Shown here piece after piece: positions 48,949-57,862 of a stretch of DNA of 64,000 bases; the first letter of the stretch is position 1; every line of letters begins with the position of its first letter. Position numbers and translations under genes: made by a program. Source of the stretch: Actinomycetota bacterium (GTDB lineage: Bacteria; Actinomycetota; Coriobacteriia; Anaerosomatales; Anaerosomataceae). The notes under the pieces are model-generated. The model saw only the letters and a list, made by a program, of their open reading frames with translations. It did no database searches and was not told the DNA's origin. The stretch is taken from the NCBI GenBank assembly GCA_004348925.1, contig RCMX01000001.1:392941-456940 (forward strand), in the 5' to 3' direction.

Positions 48949-49704
48949 ATGAGCGCGCATCGCTTCTTCCTCACCGGACCGCTCACCGCCGAGGAGCCGC
49001 TCGCGCTCTCGGCGGGGGACCTGCACCACCTGCGTGACGTGTTGCGCCTCACTGCGGGCGACGAGATCGTCGCGGTCGGGACCGATGGCGTTGCCGCGCT
49101 CCTGCGGCTCACGGTCGTCGGCGCTGACGGTGTGAGCGGCGAGATCCGGGAGGCCGTGGACGCTCCGCGCATACCCCGCATCTGGCTGGTGCAGGGTCTT
49201 GCCAAGGGCGAGAAGATGGACCTCGTCGTGCGCATGGTCACCGAGCTGGGCTGCGAGCGCATCGTGCCCCTCATGACGTCGCGCTCGGTCGTTCGGCTCG
49301 ATGTCGCCAGGGCGGCCTCGCGCGTGGAGCGATGGCATCGCATCGCGGCCGGCGCCGCCAAGCAGGCGCAGCTCACGCGGGTGCCCGAGGTGACGGCGCT
49401 CGCCGACGTCGCGGGCCTCATGGGCGTGCTCGCGGGCGCCGCGCTCGTGCTCGTCGCGTGGGAGGACGCCGCCGACGCTCCCGGGATCGAGGCCGCGATC
49501 GGCGATGCCGCGCTGCCGTCGGACGCCGCCGTCGCGATCGTCATCGGCCCCGAGGGCGGGTTCTCCTCCGAGGAGGTCGCTGCGCTTGTCTCGCAGGGCG
49601 CGAGGGTGGTCTCGCTCGGCGCTACCGTGCTTCGCACCGAGACGGCCGGCGTGGTCGCGACCGCGCTTGCGCTTGCGGCACGCGGGGGTCTCGGTGGCGC
49701 GTAG
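48949..49704 (+). CDS. rsmE: 16S rRNA m3U1498 methyltransferase RsmE
   Basis: SPOUT-class methyltransferase of 251 aa acting on U1498 of 16S rRNA. A PUA-like N-terminus (HRFFLTGPL, LHHLRDVLR) precedes the SAM-binding knot motifs IGPEGGFSSEE and LGATVLRTETA. It begins immediately after the dnaJ stop; dnaJ-rsmE adjacency is common in Gram-positives. Confidence 0.94.
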   Translation: MSAHRFFLTGPLTAEEPLALSAGDLHHLRDVLRLTAGDEIVAVGTDGVAALLRLTVVGADGVSGEIREAVDAPRIPRIWLVQGLAKGEKMDLVVRMVTELGCERIVPLMTSRSVVRLDVARAASRVERWHRIAAGAAKQAQLTRVPEVTALADVAGLMGVLAGAALVLVAWEDAADAPGIEAAIGDAALPSDAAVAIVIGPEGGFSSEEVAALVSQGARVVSLGATVLRTETAGVVATALALAARGGLGGA

Positions 49705-50938
49705 CACGCATCGGGTAGCGATGAAGACGCTCGGCTGCAAGGTCAATCAGGTCGAAGCCGAGACGATCGCTGCCGCACTGGTCGGTTCGGGTGCCAGGGT
49801 CGTGCCCGAGGCCGAGGCGGAGGTCGTCGTCGTGACCACGTGCACCGTGACCGGTGAGGCCGACCACAAGGCGCGCAAGGCAATCCGTCACGCGCACGCC
49901 CTTCCTCAGGCGCCCGTGGTCGTCGTGACCGGCTGCGGCGCCGCGCTCGATGACGGGACGCTTGCCGCGCTCGGGGAGCGCGTGGTCGTGGAGGCCGACA
50001 AGTCGCTCGTGCCCGCGCGGGTGACGGCGGTTCTCGGCACGCGGCTCAAAGACGCTCGAGAGCCCTCCGCGCGCGCCGGTGCGAGCTTCCGCACCCGCGC
50101 GATGGTGAAGGTCGAGGACGGGTGCGACAACTTCTGCGCGTACTGCATCGTGCCTCATGCGCGCGGCGTGCCCCGCTCGGCGCCGCTTGCCGAGGTGCTT
50201 GCCGAGGTACGCTCGCTTCGCGATGCAGGCGCGCACGAGGTCGTGCTGACCGGCATCAACATCGGGCGCTACGATGACGCCGGCGTGCGTCTGCCCGCGC
50301 TCATCGAGGCTGTCGCAGCGACCGGCATCGAGCGCATTCGGCTTTCCAGCATCGAACCCGAGGACGTGGACGAGGCGCTTCTCTCGGCCATCAGCGCCAC
50401 CCCGGCGTTCTGCGAGCACCTGCACATACCGCTGCAGTCCGGCAGCGACCGCACCCTGGCCGAGATGGGCCGCCGCTACGACACCGCCACGTACGCTGCG
50501 ATCGTGGCTCGCGCGCGAGACGCGGTGCCGCACCTTGCGGTCACGACCGACGTGATCGTGGGATTCCCCGGCGAGCGTGATGTCGACGCCGCCGAGACCC
50601 TCGCGTTCCTCGAGCGTATCGGCTTCGCGAAGCTGCACGTCTTCCGCTACTCGGCCCGCGCGGGTACGCCCGCGGCAGCTCGCGAGGACCGTGTCGCGCC
50701 CGGGACGATCGCCGCGCGTGCCATCGCAGTCCGTGCGCTTGGTGATCGCATGCGACTCGAGCACCTCCGCGGGCAGGTCGGGCGGACGGTCGAGGTGTTG
50801 CCGGAGCGCCCGGGTCAGGGCACCGCGCGCGATGGCTCTCGCGTGCAGTTCCCGTCGGGGGCGGCGGAGCCCGGAACGCCCGCGCGGCTCACCGTTTCGG
50901 CTATCGACGAAGCAGGATTCGCGCTCACCGCGTGGTAG
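49694..50938 (+). CDS. mtaB: tRNA ms2t6A37 methylthiotransferase MtaB
   Basis: Radical SAM methylthiotransferase of 414 aa converting t6A37 to ms2t6A37 in tRNAs for ANN codons. The MTTase N-domain begins with LGCKVNQVEAE and has further cysteines in TTCTVT and TGCGA. The radical SAM motif is CDNFCAYCIVP. A C-terminal TRAM domain follows. GTG 49694 is preferred over ATG 49721, because the first beta strand would otherwise be cut to three residues. It overlaps rsmE by 11 bp. Confidence 0.93.
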   Translation: MARSTHRVAMKTLGCKVNQVEAETIAAALVGSGARVVPEAEAEVVVVTTCTVTGEADHKARKAIRHAHALPQAPVVVVTGCGAALDDGTLAALGERVVVEADKSLVPARVTAVLGTRLKDAREPSARAGASFRTRAMVKVEDGCDNFCAYCIVPHARGVPRSAPLAEVLAEVRSLRDAGAHEVVLTGINIGRYDDAGVRLPALIEAVAATGIERIRLSSIEPEDVDEALLSAISATPAFCEHLHIPLQSGSDRTLAEMGRRYDTATYAAIVARARDAVPHLAVTTDVIVGFPGERDVDAAETLAFLERIGFAKLHVFRYSARAGTPAAAREDRVAPGTIAARAIAVRALGDRMRLEHLRGQVGRTVEVLPERPGQGTARDGSRVQFPSGAAEPGTPARLTVSAIDEAGFALTAW

Positions 50939-50973
50939 AATCGAGTCGTCAGCCCAAGGAGGCGATTGCTAGC

Positions 50974-51948
50974 GTGTCGAACCCCACCCAGGTCCGCCTG
51001 GTCGTGCCACCCGAGATCAACATGGTCGATCTCCTCGGAGAGGGAGACCATCTCCTCAAACTCATAGAAGAGCAGTTCGAATCTGACATCAACGTGCGCG
51101 GCAACGAGGTCGCCATCGTCGGTGACGTCGCTGAAGCGCAGGCGGTCTCCGCGGTGTTCGGTGAGCTCATCGCGCTTCTGAGCAAGGGCGAACACCTCAC
51201 ACCCGACAGCCTCGACCGTGCGATGGATATGCTCAAGCGGGGAGAATGCAGCCCTACGAGCGTCTTCTCAGACGTCATCCTCGCACATCGCGGCAAGAGC
51301 ATCCGTCCCAAGACAGCCGGGCAGAAGCACTACGTGGATGCGATCCGCAAGAACACCGTCACGTTCGGCATCGGCCCGGCGGGAACCGGCAAGACGTACC
51401 TTGCCATGGCCATGGCCGTCGATGCGTTGCGCAAGAAAGAAGTCGGTCGCATCATCCTCACGCGTCCCGCCGTAGAAGCGGGGGAGAAGCTCGGTTTCTT
51501 GCCGGGAAACCTCTACGAGAAGGTCGATCCGTACCTGCGCCCGCTCTACGACGCGCTCTTCGACATGATGGACATCGAGAAGTCCACGATGCTCACCGAG
51601 AAGGGCGTCATCGAGGTCGCGCCGCTCGCGTTCATGCGCGGTCGAACCCTGAACGACAGCTTCGTCATCCTCGATGAGGCGCAGAACACCACGCCCGAGC
51701 AGATGAAGATGTTCCTGACGCGCCTCGGATTCGGGAGCAAGATCGTGGTGACCGGAGACGTCACGCAGATCGACCTCATCGGCGCGCTCTCCGGGCTCAA
51801 GCAGGTCCGCGGCATCCTTCAGAACGTGAACGACGTAGCCTTCGTCGAGTTCTCGTCGCGTGACGTCGTGCGGCACCGCCTCGTGCAGCGCATCGTGACC
51901 GCCTACAGCGAGTTCGAGGAGGCGAAGGCGGCAGCCGCCGATGCCTAG
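50974..51948 (+). CDS. phoH: PhoH-family ATPase
   Basis: PhoH/YbeZ-like P-loop ATPase of 324 aa. Walker A is GPAGTGKTYLA, Walker B is FVILDEAQNTTPEQ, and RLGFGSKIVVTGDVTQIDL is the PhoH signature. A small KH-like N-terminal region precedes it. Its partner in many genomes is YbeY, encoded two genes downstream, suggesting RNA metabolism. GTG 50974 follows AAGGAGG with 11-bp spacing; GTG 50932 is an alternative. Confidence 0.92.
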   Translation: MSNPTQVRLVVPPEINMVDLLGEGDHLLKLIEEQFESDINVRGNEVAIVGDVAEAQAVSAVFGELIALLSKGEHLTPDSLDRAMDMLKRGECSPTSVFSDVILAHRGKSIRPKTAGQKHYVDAIRKNTVTFGIGPAGTGKTYLAMAMAVDALRKKEVGRIILTRPAVEAGEKLGFLPGNLYEKVDPYLRPLYDALFDMMDIEKSTMLTEKGVIEVAPLAFMRGRTLNDSFVILDEAQNTTPEQMKMFLTRLGFGSKIVVTGDVTQIDLIGALSGLKQVRGILQNVNDVAFVEFSSRDVVRHRLVQRIVTAYSEFEEAKAAAADA

Positions 51949-53392
51949 TCTGCTGGACAGGATCGCGCGGCTCTGGCCGACGAAGGGTGCGCTCTCGACC
52001 GCTTCCGGCCAGCGTATCGCGCTCGGTGTGGTGACGGCGCTGCTCGCGTCGATCCCGCTCATCGTCGCGCGCGCGAATGCTCCGACCGCGATCGCCGACG
52101 TCGTTCTCGTGTCGTTGCTCGTGCTTGTCGGCGGGCTCTATCTGGTCCGCAACGAACACGAGGTATGGGAGCGATTCCGTGACGTCGCAATACTCGCGGT
52201 GCTTGTTCTCGGCGTTGTGTACGGCACGTGGTTGTCCGCGCTTCTCGTCCCCGGAGTCCCGCCGTACGTGCTGCCGATTCCGCTTGCGCCCGTTCTCGCG
52301 ACGCTGCTGCTGAACCCACGCGTCGGCATCCTCATCGCTGTTGTCGGCGTCGGTGTGGGCATCCTGTTCGGCGTGCTCGACGGCGCGCATGTCGTGGGGT
52401 CGCTTCTGGCAACAGCCGCCGGGGTCACCGCCATGGGCGTCATCAGCGAGCGCTCGCGGCTCATCTCGGCGGGAGGGCTGCTCGTCGCGGTGACGGGCGC
52501 ATCGGCCCTCGGCGCGACGCTCATCGAGGGGGGCGCGCTCCAGGCGGCGATCGTCGCCGGTGGCCTCGGTCTCGTCGGCGGCGCTGTAACGGTCATCCTG
52601 ATGCTCGGGTTGCTGCCGGTCTTCGAGCTGGTCTTCGGCGTGACGACCGACGTACGGCTGCTCGAACTCGCCAATCCGGGACATCCGCTGCTCAAGCGGC
52701 TCATGATGGAGGCGCCGGGCACGTACAGCCACTCGGTCATGACCGGCAACCTCGCCGAGTCGGCCGCACAGCACATCGGCGCGAATGCGCTGCTGACGCG
52801 TGTCGGCGCCTACTACCACGACGTCGGCAAGATCAGGCGCCCCGGCTTCTTCGTCGAGAACCAGGCCGGGCTTGCGAACCCGCACGACAACACGTCGCCG
52901 GCCCTCTCGGCGCTCATCATCACCGCGCACGTTCGCGAGGGCGTCGAGCTCGCCGAGCAGTACCGGCTGCCACAGGAGGTCGTGGAGATCGTCCGACAGC
53001 ATCACGGGACGTCGATGGTGGTGTACTTCTACAACAAAGCGGCCGCGTCAGGCGGTCCGGTGTACGAGGCCGACTTCCGGTACTCGGGCGAGCGTCCGCG
53101 CTCGCGGGAGGCGGCGCTCGTCATGCTCGCCGACAGCGCGGAGGCTGCTGTGCGGGCAACGACGAAGCCCACGCCTCCCCGCATCGAAGAGGTCGTTCGC
53201 AAGGTCGTTTCGACCAAGCTTGCCGATCACCAGCTTGATCTTGCGAACATGACGCTCGCCGAGATCGAAGCGGTCATCGGTGTCTACACGCGGCTGCTCT
53301 CGAGCGTGTACCATCCAAGAATGGAGTACCCGGACGTCGTCAGCGGGAGGGACAAGCATGCTGGTCAGCGTAACGAGCCATCGCGAGCCTGA
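51941..53392 (+). CDS. Membrane HD-domain phosphodiesterase (PgpH-like, no HDED sensor domain)
   Basis: Protein of 483 aa with about seven membrane helices (residues 25-235) and a cytoplasmic HD domain (about 262-420) with APGTYSHSVMTGNLAE, YYHDVGKI, NPHDNTSPALSALIITAH and HHGT. This is the architecture of PgpH, a c-di-AMP phosphodiesterase, but the large extracellular 7TMR-HDED domain normally near the N-terminus is absent (PgpH is about 700 aa). It lies between phoH and ybeY, the usual place of pgpH. c-di-AMP as substrate is inferred. It overlaps ybeY by 35 bp. Confidence 0.85.
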   Translation: MPSLLDRIARLWPTKGALSTASGQRIALGVVTALLASIPLIVARANAPTAIADVVLVSLLVLVGGLYLVRNEHEVWERFRDVAILAVLVLGVVYGTWLSALLVPGVPPYVLPIPLAPVLATLLLNPRVGILIAVVGVGVGILFGVLDGAHVVGSLLATAAGVTAMGVISERSRLISAGGLLVAVTGASALGATLIEGGALQAAIVAGGLGLVGGAVTVILMLGLLPVFELVFGVTTDVRLLELANPGHPLLKRLMMEAPGTYSHSVMTGNLAESAAQHIGANALLTRVGAYYHDVGKIRRPGFFVENQAGLANPHDNTSPALSALIITAHVREGVELAEQYRLPQEVVEIVRQHHGTSMVVYFYNKAAASGGPVYEADFRYSGERPRSREAALVMLADSAEAAVRATTKPTPPRIEEVVRKVVSTKLADHQLDLANMTLAEIEAVIGVYTRLLSSVYHPRMEYPDVVSGRDKHAGQRNEPSRA

Positions 53393-53801
53393 GCCGCTCA
53401 ACTTCGAGGCGTTCGAGCGTTTGGCGCACTTCGCGCTCGGTCTGGAATCGGCCCCGGAGAACTCGGAGCTTTCGATCGCGCTTGTCGACATCGACGAGAT
53501 GGCGCGGCTGAACGAGCAGTATCGTGGCATCGCCGGTCCCACCGATGTGCTGTCGTTCGGATGCGACGACCCCTGCGTGGCTGGCGGTGATGAGCCCATC
53601 ACCCTCGGGGACGTCATCATCGCTCCGGAGGTGGCGGCCGCACAGGCGATGGAGCTCGGCACCACGGTGGAATCCGAGCTCAACCTGCTCCTGGTGCACG
53701 GCATACTGCATCTACTCGGCTATGACCACGAGACGGACGAAGACGCGTCGGTGATGCAAGCGCGCGAGGCCGTGCTGCTCGAGGCATACGCGGCGGAGTA
53801 G
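53358..53801 (+). CDS. ybeY: Endoribonuclease YbeY (rRNA maturation)
   Basis: Zinc-dependent endoribonuclease of 147 aa for 16S rRNA 3' processing and ribosome quality control. The zinc site is HGILHLLGYDH near residue 114. TDVLSFG is the other family mark. ATG 53358 follows GGGAGG and lies inside the end of the HD gene. Standard phoH-pgpH-ybeY-dgkA order. Confidence 0.95.
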   Translation: MLVSVTSHREPEPLNFEAFERLAHFALGLESAPENSELSIALVDIDEMARLNEQYRGIAGPTDVLSFGCDDPCVAGGDEPITLGDVIIAPEVAAAQAMELGTTVESELNLLLVHGILHLLGYDHETDEDASVMQAREAVLLEAYAAE

Positions 53802-53804
53802 CGC

Positions 53805-54509
53805 ATGCGCAGCCGGTCGATCCTCTGGAGCTTCAACTACGCGATCGACGGCATCGTGTACGCGCTGCGTACGCAGCGCAACATGCGGATCCACGTCGCC
53901 GCCGCGACCGTGGTGCTCATAGCGGCGCTCTTCTTCAGGGTGAGCCGGCTCGAGTTCCTCGCGCTCATGCTCACCATCGCGTTCGTGATCGGAACCGAGC
54001 TCGTGAACACCGCGATCGAAGCGACCATCGACGTCGCAACCCAGAGCTTCGACCCGTTCGCGAAGATCGCCAAAGATGTCGCCGCCGGCGCGGTCTTCGT
54101 GAGCGCCGTGTGCGCGATGGTGACCGGCTACGTCGTCTTCTTCGGTCGTCTGGCGAACGTCACGACCACCCTGCTCGTCCGCGTGCGTCAGACGCCGTCG
54201 CACGTCACCGTCGTCGCGCTCGTGCTGGCGGCGTTCGCGGTTCTCGTGGCGAAGGCGCTCCGGCGCGAAGGCGGTACGTGGCTGCGCGGTGGATGGCCGT
54301 CGGGCCACACCGCGCTCGCGACCGGCGGCGCCGCGGCGATCGCCTACACCACCGGCAACGCCGGTGCGGGTGTCATCGGCCTGTTCATCGCGGCGCTTGT
54401 CGCGCAGAGCCGCGTGGAGTCCGAGACCCACACGATCTGGCAGGTCGTTTGGGGTGGCGTGCTCGGCTTCCTCATCACGACGGCCATCTTTCAGGTATTC
54501 TGGTTCTAG
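53805..54509 (+). CDS. DgkA-type kinase fused to a PAP2-like domain
   Basis: Membrane protein of 234 aa. Residues 1-115 form a diacylglycerol/undecaprenol kinase domain with the signature ELVNTAIEATIDV and AKDVAAGAVFVSA. Residues 120-234 resemble a PAP2 phosphatase, with GWPSGHTALATGG and SRVESETHTIWQVVWGG. The first PAP2 motif (KxxxxxxRP) is not obvious, so phosphatase activity is uncertain. The likely role is recycling of undecaprenol or diacylglycerol. It starts 3 bp after ybeY. Confidence 0.88.
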   Translation: MRSRSILWSFNYAIDGIVYALRTQRNMRIHVAAATVVLIAALFFRVSRLEFLALMLTIAFVIGTELVNTAIEATIDVATQSFDPFAKIAKDVAAGAVFVSAVCAMVTGYVVFFGRLANVTTTLLVRVRQTPSHVTVVALVLAAFAVLVAKALRREGGTWLRGGWPSGHTALATGGAAAIAYTTGNAGAGVIGLFIAALVAQSRVESETHTIWQVVWGGVLGFLITTAIFQVFWF

Positions 54510-54539
54510 TCGTACCAGGGAGGGCCTGAGCCGGACCCG

Positions 54540-55829
54540 ATGATCGCACTCATTCTTGTCTCCGAAGTCATTGTGCTCGCGTCGCTCATCGCCACGCTGG
54601 GTGTGCTTACCGCCGCCGAAGCGGCCGTTCCGCACATCTCTCGCGGTCGTTCGAGGCGGTTGGTGGAGAGCGAGCGGCGCGGTGCTCCCGCGCTCGACAC
54701 GCTTCTCGAGCATCCGGGTCGGCTGGTCGCCGCTACGGCGCTGATGCGGTCGCTCGCGTACGTCATCGCTTCGGCAAGCATCGGCTGGGTCTTGCTCAAC
54801 CTCACCGAGTTGCCGCATGTGTGGGTCACGCTGCTCATCGGCGCGGTGTTCGCCATGGTCGTGGTGTTCATCTTCGCGGAGGCGTTGCCCCGAACGCTTG
54901 CTGTTCACAATCCGGAGCGGGTCGCGCTCTCGGCCGCGCCCCTCGCCACGCCGCTCTCCGGCGTCCTCTACCCGATCGCTCGTACGCTTGGCGCCGGATG
55001 GACGTCGATCGTCGGGCTTGTGTCCGAGGAGCGCATCGCCGACGGGTGGGTCACGCCCGATGAGCTGCGCAGCGTCTCCGGAAACGACGATGACGAATCC
55101 GCACGCGATGAGGCCGAGGAGGCGATCATCGATGCGGTCGCCGATTTCACGAGCAAGATCGTGCGTGAGGTCATGGTCCCGAGAACGGACATGGTGTGTC
55201 TTCAAGATACCGCGACCGTGGGCGACGCGCTCGATCTCATCGAGGAGTCCGGGGTGTCCCGGCTGCCCGTCTACCACGACACCGTAGACGACATCCTCGG
55301 CGTTCTGTACGCGAAGGACCTGCTGATCTTCCTCGGGCGTGGCAGCTATGACATGCAGCTGGCGAAGATCGCCCGGGAGCCGTACTTCGTGCCCGAGACC
55401 AAACCGGTCGAGGAACTGCTCATGGAGATGCGCAGCAAGACGCACATCGCCATCGTGGCCGACGAATACGGCGGCACCGCGGGTCTTGTCACCATCGAAG
55501 ACCTGCTAGAGGAGATCGTGGGCGAGATCTTCGACGAATACGACGTTGCCGAGCAAATGATGGTCGACCTCGGCGATGGGCGTATCCTGGTAGACGGACG
55601 AACGCCGATCGACGACCTAAACGCGGTCTTCGGCACGAGCGTCGAACTTGAGGCCGACTCTGTCGGTGGGCTCTTCATCGAGATCGCCGGGCACATACCC
55701 GACGCGGGGGAGTCGATCGAGATCGAGGGATTGCGCATCACAGCACGAGACGTTGAAGGAAACCGCATCCGACAGGTGGTCGTCGAGCCGGCGACCGCAT
55801 CGATCGAGAAAGGGGCCGAGGATGACTAA
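54540..55829 (+). CDS. Hemolysin/CorC-type CNNM transporter-like protein
   Basis: Protein of 429 aa with an N-terminal CNNM/DUF21 membrane domain (about residues 1-165, FAEALPRTLAVHNPERVAL), a pair of CBS domains (about 195-320, VMVPRTDMVCL, EYGGTAGLVTIEDLLEEIVGEI) and a C-terminal CorC-HlyC domain. Family members are linked to magnesium or cobalt efflux and resistance. ATG 54540; the nearest purine-rich site, GGGAGGG, is rather far (about 17 bp). It overlaps cdd by 8 bp. Confidence 0.9.
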   Translation: MIALILVSEVIVLASLIATLGVLTAAEAAVPHISRGRSRRLVESERRGAPALDTLLEHPGRLVAATALMRSLAYVIASASIGWVLLNLTELPHVWVTLLIGAVFAMVVVFIFAEALPRTLAVHNPERVALSAAPLATPLSGVLYPIARTLGAGWTSIVGLVSEERIADGWVTPDELRSVSGNDDDESARDEAEEAIIDAVADFTSKIVREVMVPRTDMVCLQDTATVGDALDLIEESGVSRLPVYHDTVDDILGVLYAKDLLIFLGRGSYDMQLAKIAREPYFVPETKPVEELLMEMRSKTHIAIVADEYGGTAGLVTIEDLLEEIVGEIFDEYDVAEQMMVDLGDGRILVDGRTPIDDLNAVFGTSVELEADSVGGLFIEIAGHIPDAGESIEIEGLRITARDVEGNRIRQVVVEPATASIEKGAEDD

Positions 55830-56253
55830 GGGCATCACGCAACCCGATCTTGCACTGCTCGCCTTTGCACGCGAGATTCGCTCCAAGGCCTACGCGCCCT
55901 ATTCGGATTTCAGGGTAGGCGCCGCGATCTTCGCAGGCGGCGAGATCTTCCAGGGCGTGAACGTCGAGAACGCCGCGTACGGCTCCACCATCTGCGCCGA
56001 GCGTGCTGCCGCCATGGCGGCTGTCACGGCCGGATTCACCGAGTTCGATGCCATTGCCGTGGTCGGCGACTCGGACGCACCCACGGTTCCGTGTGGCGCG
56101 TGCCGCCAGTTCCTGGCGGAGTTCAATCCCGAGATGCGCGTCATTCTCGGCGGCAAGACCGATGCGGTCGAGGTCACCTCGCTTGATGTGCTGCTGCCGG
56201 ACGCGTTCGTCCGCGGCTACCTCGATCAGGACGATGGCGAGGACGAAGAATGA
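55822..56253 (+). CDS. cdd: Cytidine deaminase
   Basis: Zinc-dependent deaminase of 143 aa converting cytidine and deoxycytidine to uridines. Catalytic motifs are TICAERAA (Cys ligand and Glu) and PCGACRQFL (two Cys ligands), with NVENAAYGS for substrate binding. The acidic C-terminal tail is short. The ATG lies inside the previous gene; an ATGA overlap with era follows. With deoC downstream it suggests nucleoside salvage. Confidence 0.95.
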   Translation: MTKGITQPDLALLAFAREIRSKAYAPYSDFRVGAAIFAGGEIFQGVNVENAAYGSTICAERAAAMAAVTAGFTEFDAIAVVGDSDAPTVPCGACRQFLAEFNPEMRVILGGKTDAVEVTSLDVLLPDAFVRGYLDQDDGEDEE

Positions 56254-57164
56254 CGGCACCCGCATACGAGGTCGTCAAGAGCGGCTTCGTTGCGCTGGTC
56301 GGACGCCCGAACGCCGGCAAGTCAACACTGGTGAACGCGCTTGTGGGTTCGAAGGTCGCGATCACCTCGAATACCCCGCAGACGACGCGGCACCGCCTTC
56401 GCGCGATCGTCGACCAGGAAGACGCACAGATCGTGTTCATCGACACGCCGGGACTCCACAAGCCGGAGGACCAGCTCGGCGAGGAGCTCAACAAGTCCAG
56501 CATGATGGCGCTCGCCGACGTGGACGTGGCGTGCCTCGTCATCGACGTCTCGGCGCAGATCGGCCCGGGCGACCGCTGGGTCGCGCATCGCGTCGCCGAG
56601 GCGAAGGCAGCGCGCGTGCTCATCCTCACCAAGGCCGACATCGCGAAGCCTGAAGAGGTCGAGAAGCAGCTGGCGGTAGCCGGTGGCCTCGGCAAGTTCG
56701 ACGAGGTCGTGGTCTGCTCGGCACGCGAGGGGTTCAACCTCGACGGTGTCGTCTCGGCAGTGAAGGCCCACCTGCCTGACGGCCCGCGGTACTTTCCGCG
56801 CGACATGCCGACCGATCAGCCGGTGGAGGTCATGCTTGCCGAGTTCATCCGCGAGCGCATCCTGCACAACACGCGCGATGAGGTGCCGCACGCTGTGGGC
56901 GTCGCTATCGACGACATGACGTACAACAAGAAGTCAGACACGACCACTATCATGGCGGTCATCTACGTGGAACGTGAGTCGCAGAAGGGCATCATCGTCG
57001 GTAAGGGCGGAGAGATGATCCGCAAGATCGGCACCGACGCGCGGGTCGATCTGGAGCGGTTGCTCGGCACGAAGGTCTACCTCGACCTTCGCGTGAAGCT
57101 CAAGAAGGATTGGCGTCGCGACGCTTCGCAGATCAAGCGGTTCGGGTACGGAGAGGGGCGCTAA
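56250..57164 (+). CDS. era: GTPase Era
   Basis: 16S rRNA-binding ribosome-assembly GTPase of 304 aa. G1 is GRPNAGKST, G3 DTPGLHKP and G4 TKAD. The C-terminal KH domain holds GIIVGKGGEMIRKIG, followed by KVYLDLRVKLKKDWR. Standard cdd-era-recO neighbourhood with deoC inserted. Confidence 0.97.
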   Translation: MTAPAYEVVKSGFVALVGRPNAGKSTLVNALVGSKVAITSNTPQTTRHRLRAIVDQEDAQIVFIDTPGLHKPEDQLGEELNKSSMMALADVDVACLVIDVSAQIGPGDRWVAHRVAEAKAARVLILTKADIAKPEEVEKQLAVAGGLGKFDEVVVCSAREGFNLDGVVSAVKAHLPDGPRYFPRDMPTDQPVEVMLAEFIRERILHNTRDEVPHAVGVAIDDMTYNKKSDTTTIMAVIYVERESQKGIIVGKGGEMIRKIGTDARVDLERLLGTKVYLDLRVKLKKDWRRDASQIKRFGYGEGR

Positions 57165-57165
57165 G

Positions 57166-57858
57166 ATGACGATCGACCGGGCGGCGCTTGCGGGTTCCAT
57201 CGATCAAACGTTGCTCAAGCCGACGGTCGGTTTCAAGGCCGCCGCCGAGTGGATCCAGAACAGCGCAAAGTACGGGTTCGCCTCGCTGTGCGTCTCGCCG
57301 TTCCTCGTGCCGGTCACATCGCAGATCCTCGCGGGCACCGGTACGAAGGTGTGCTCGGTGTGCGGTTTCCCGCTTGGCTACTGCATGACTGAGACGAAGG
57401 CCGATGAGGCGGCGCAGCTCGTGAAGCTCGGCTGCCACGAGGTCGACATGGTCATGAACATCGCCGCGCTGCTCGAAGCGGAGGACGCCTTCGTGAAAGA
57501 TGACATCGCGGCGGTCGTCGAGGCGGTTCGCGAAGCGTCCGACGGCACGGCCATCGTGAAGGTGATCCTGGAGACCGGCTACCTCGATGCCGAGCAGATC
57601 GTCCGCGCGAGCCGCATTGCCGTGGCAGCGGGTGCCGACTTCGTGAAGACCTCCACGGGTTTCGGTCCGCGGGGTGCCTCGGCCGAAGACGTCGCGGCCA
57701 TGCGTGCGACCGTCGGCGCGAACGTGGGCGTGAAAGCCGCCGGCGGCATCCGTGACCTGGAGGCAGCGCTCGCGATGCTCGAAGCCGGAGCGAATCGCAT
57801 CGGCTCATCTGCGGGAATCGAGATTCTTGCGGCTTTCGACGCGCGGAGCGGCGCGTAG
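57166..57858 (+). CDS. deoC: Deoxyribose-phosphate aldolase
   Basis: Class I aldolase of 230 aa cleaving 2-deoxyribose-5-phosphate to glyceraldehyde-3-phosphate and acetaldehyde. The Schiff-base lysine is in GADFVKTSTGFG; other key residues are in EVDMVMNI and VKVILETGYL. It begins 1 bp after era and shares salvage of deoxynucleosides with cdd. Confidence 0.96.
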   Translation: MTIDRAALAGSIDQTLLKPTVGFKAAAEWIQNSAKYGFASLCVSPFLVPVTSQILAGTGTKVCSVCGFPLGYCMTETKADEAAQLVKLGCHEVDMVMNIAALLEAEDAFVKDDIAAVVEAVREASDGTAIVKVILETGYLDAEQIVRASRIAVAAGADFVKTSTGFGPRGASAEDVAAMRATVGANVGVKAAGGIRDLEAALAMLEAGANRIGSSAGIEILAAFDARSGA

Positions 57859-57862
57859 CTCC

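Noticed and set aside
53712..55445. A 577-codon minus-strand frame opposite the DgkA fusion and CorC-like genes
   Set aside because: Composition rich in His, Arg and Asp, no start signal or domain, fully explained by the plus-strand genes.
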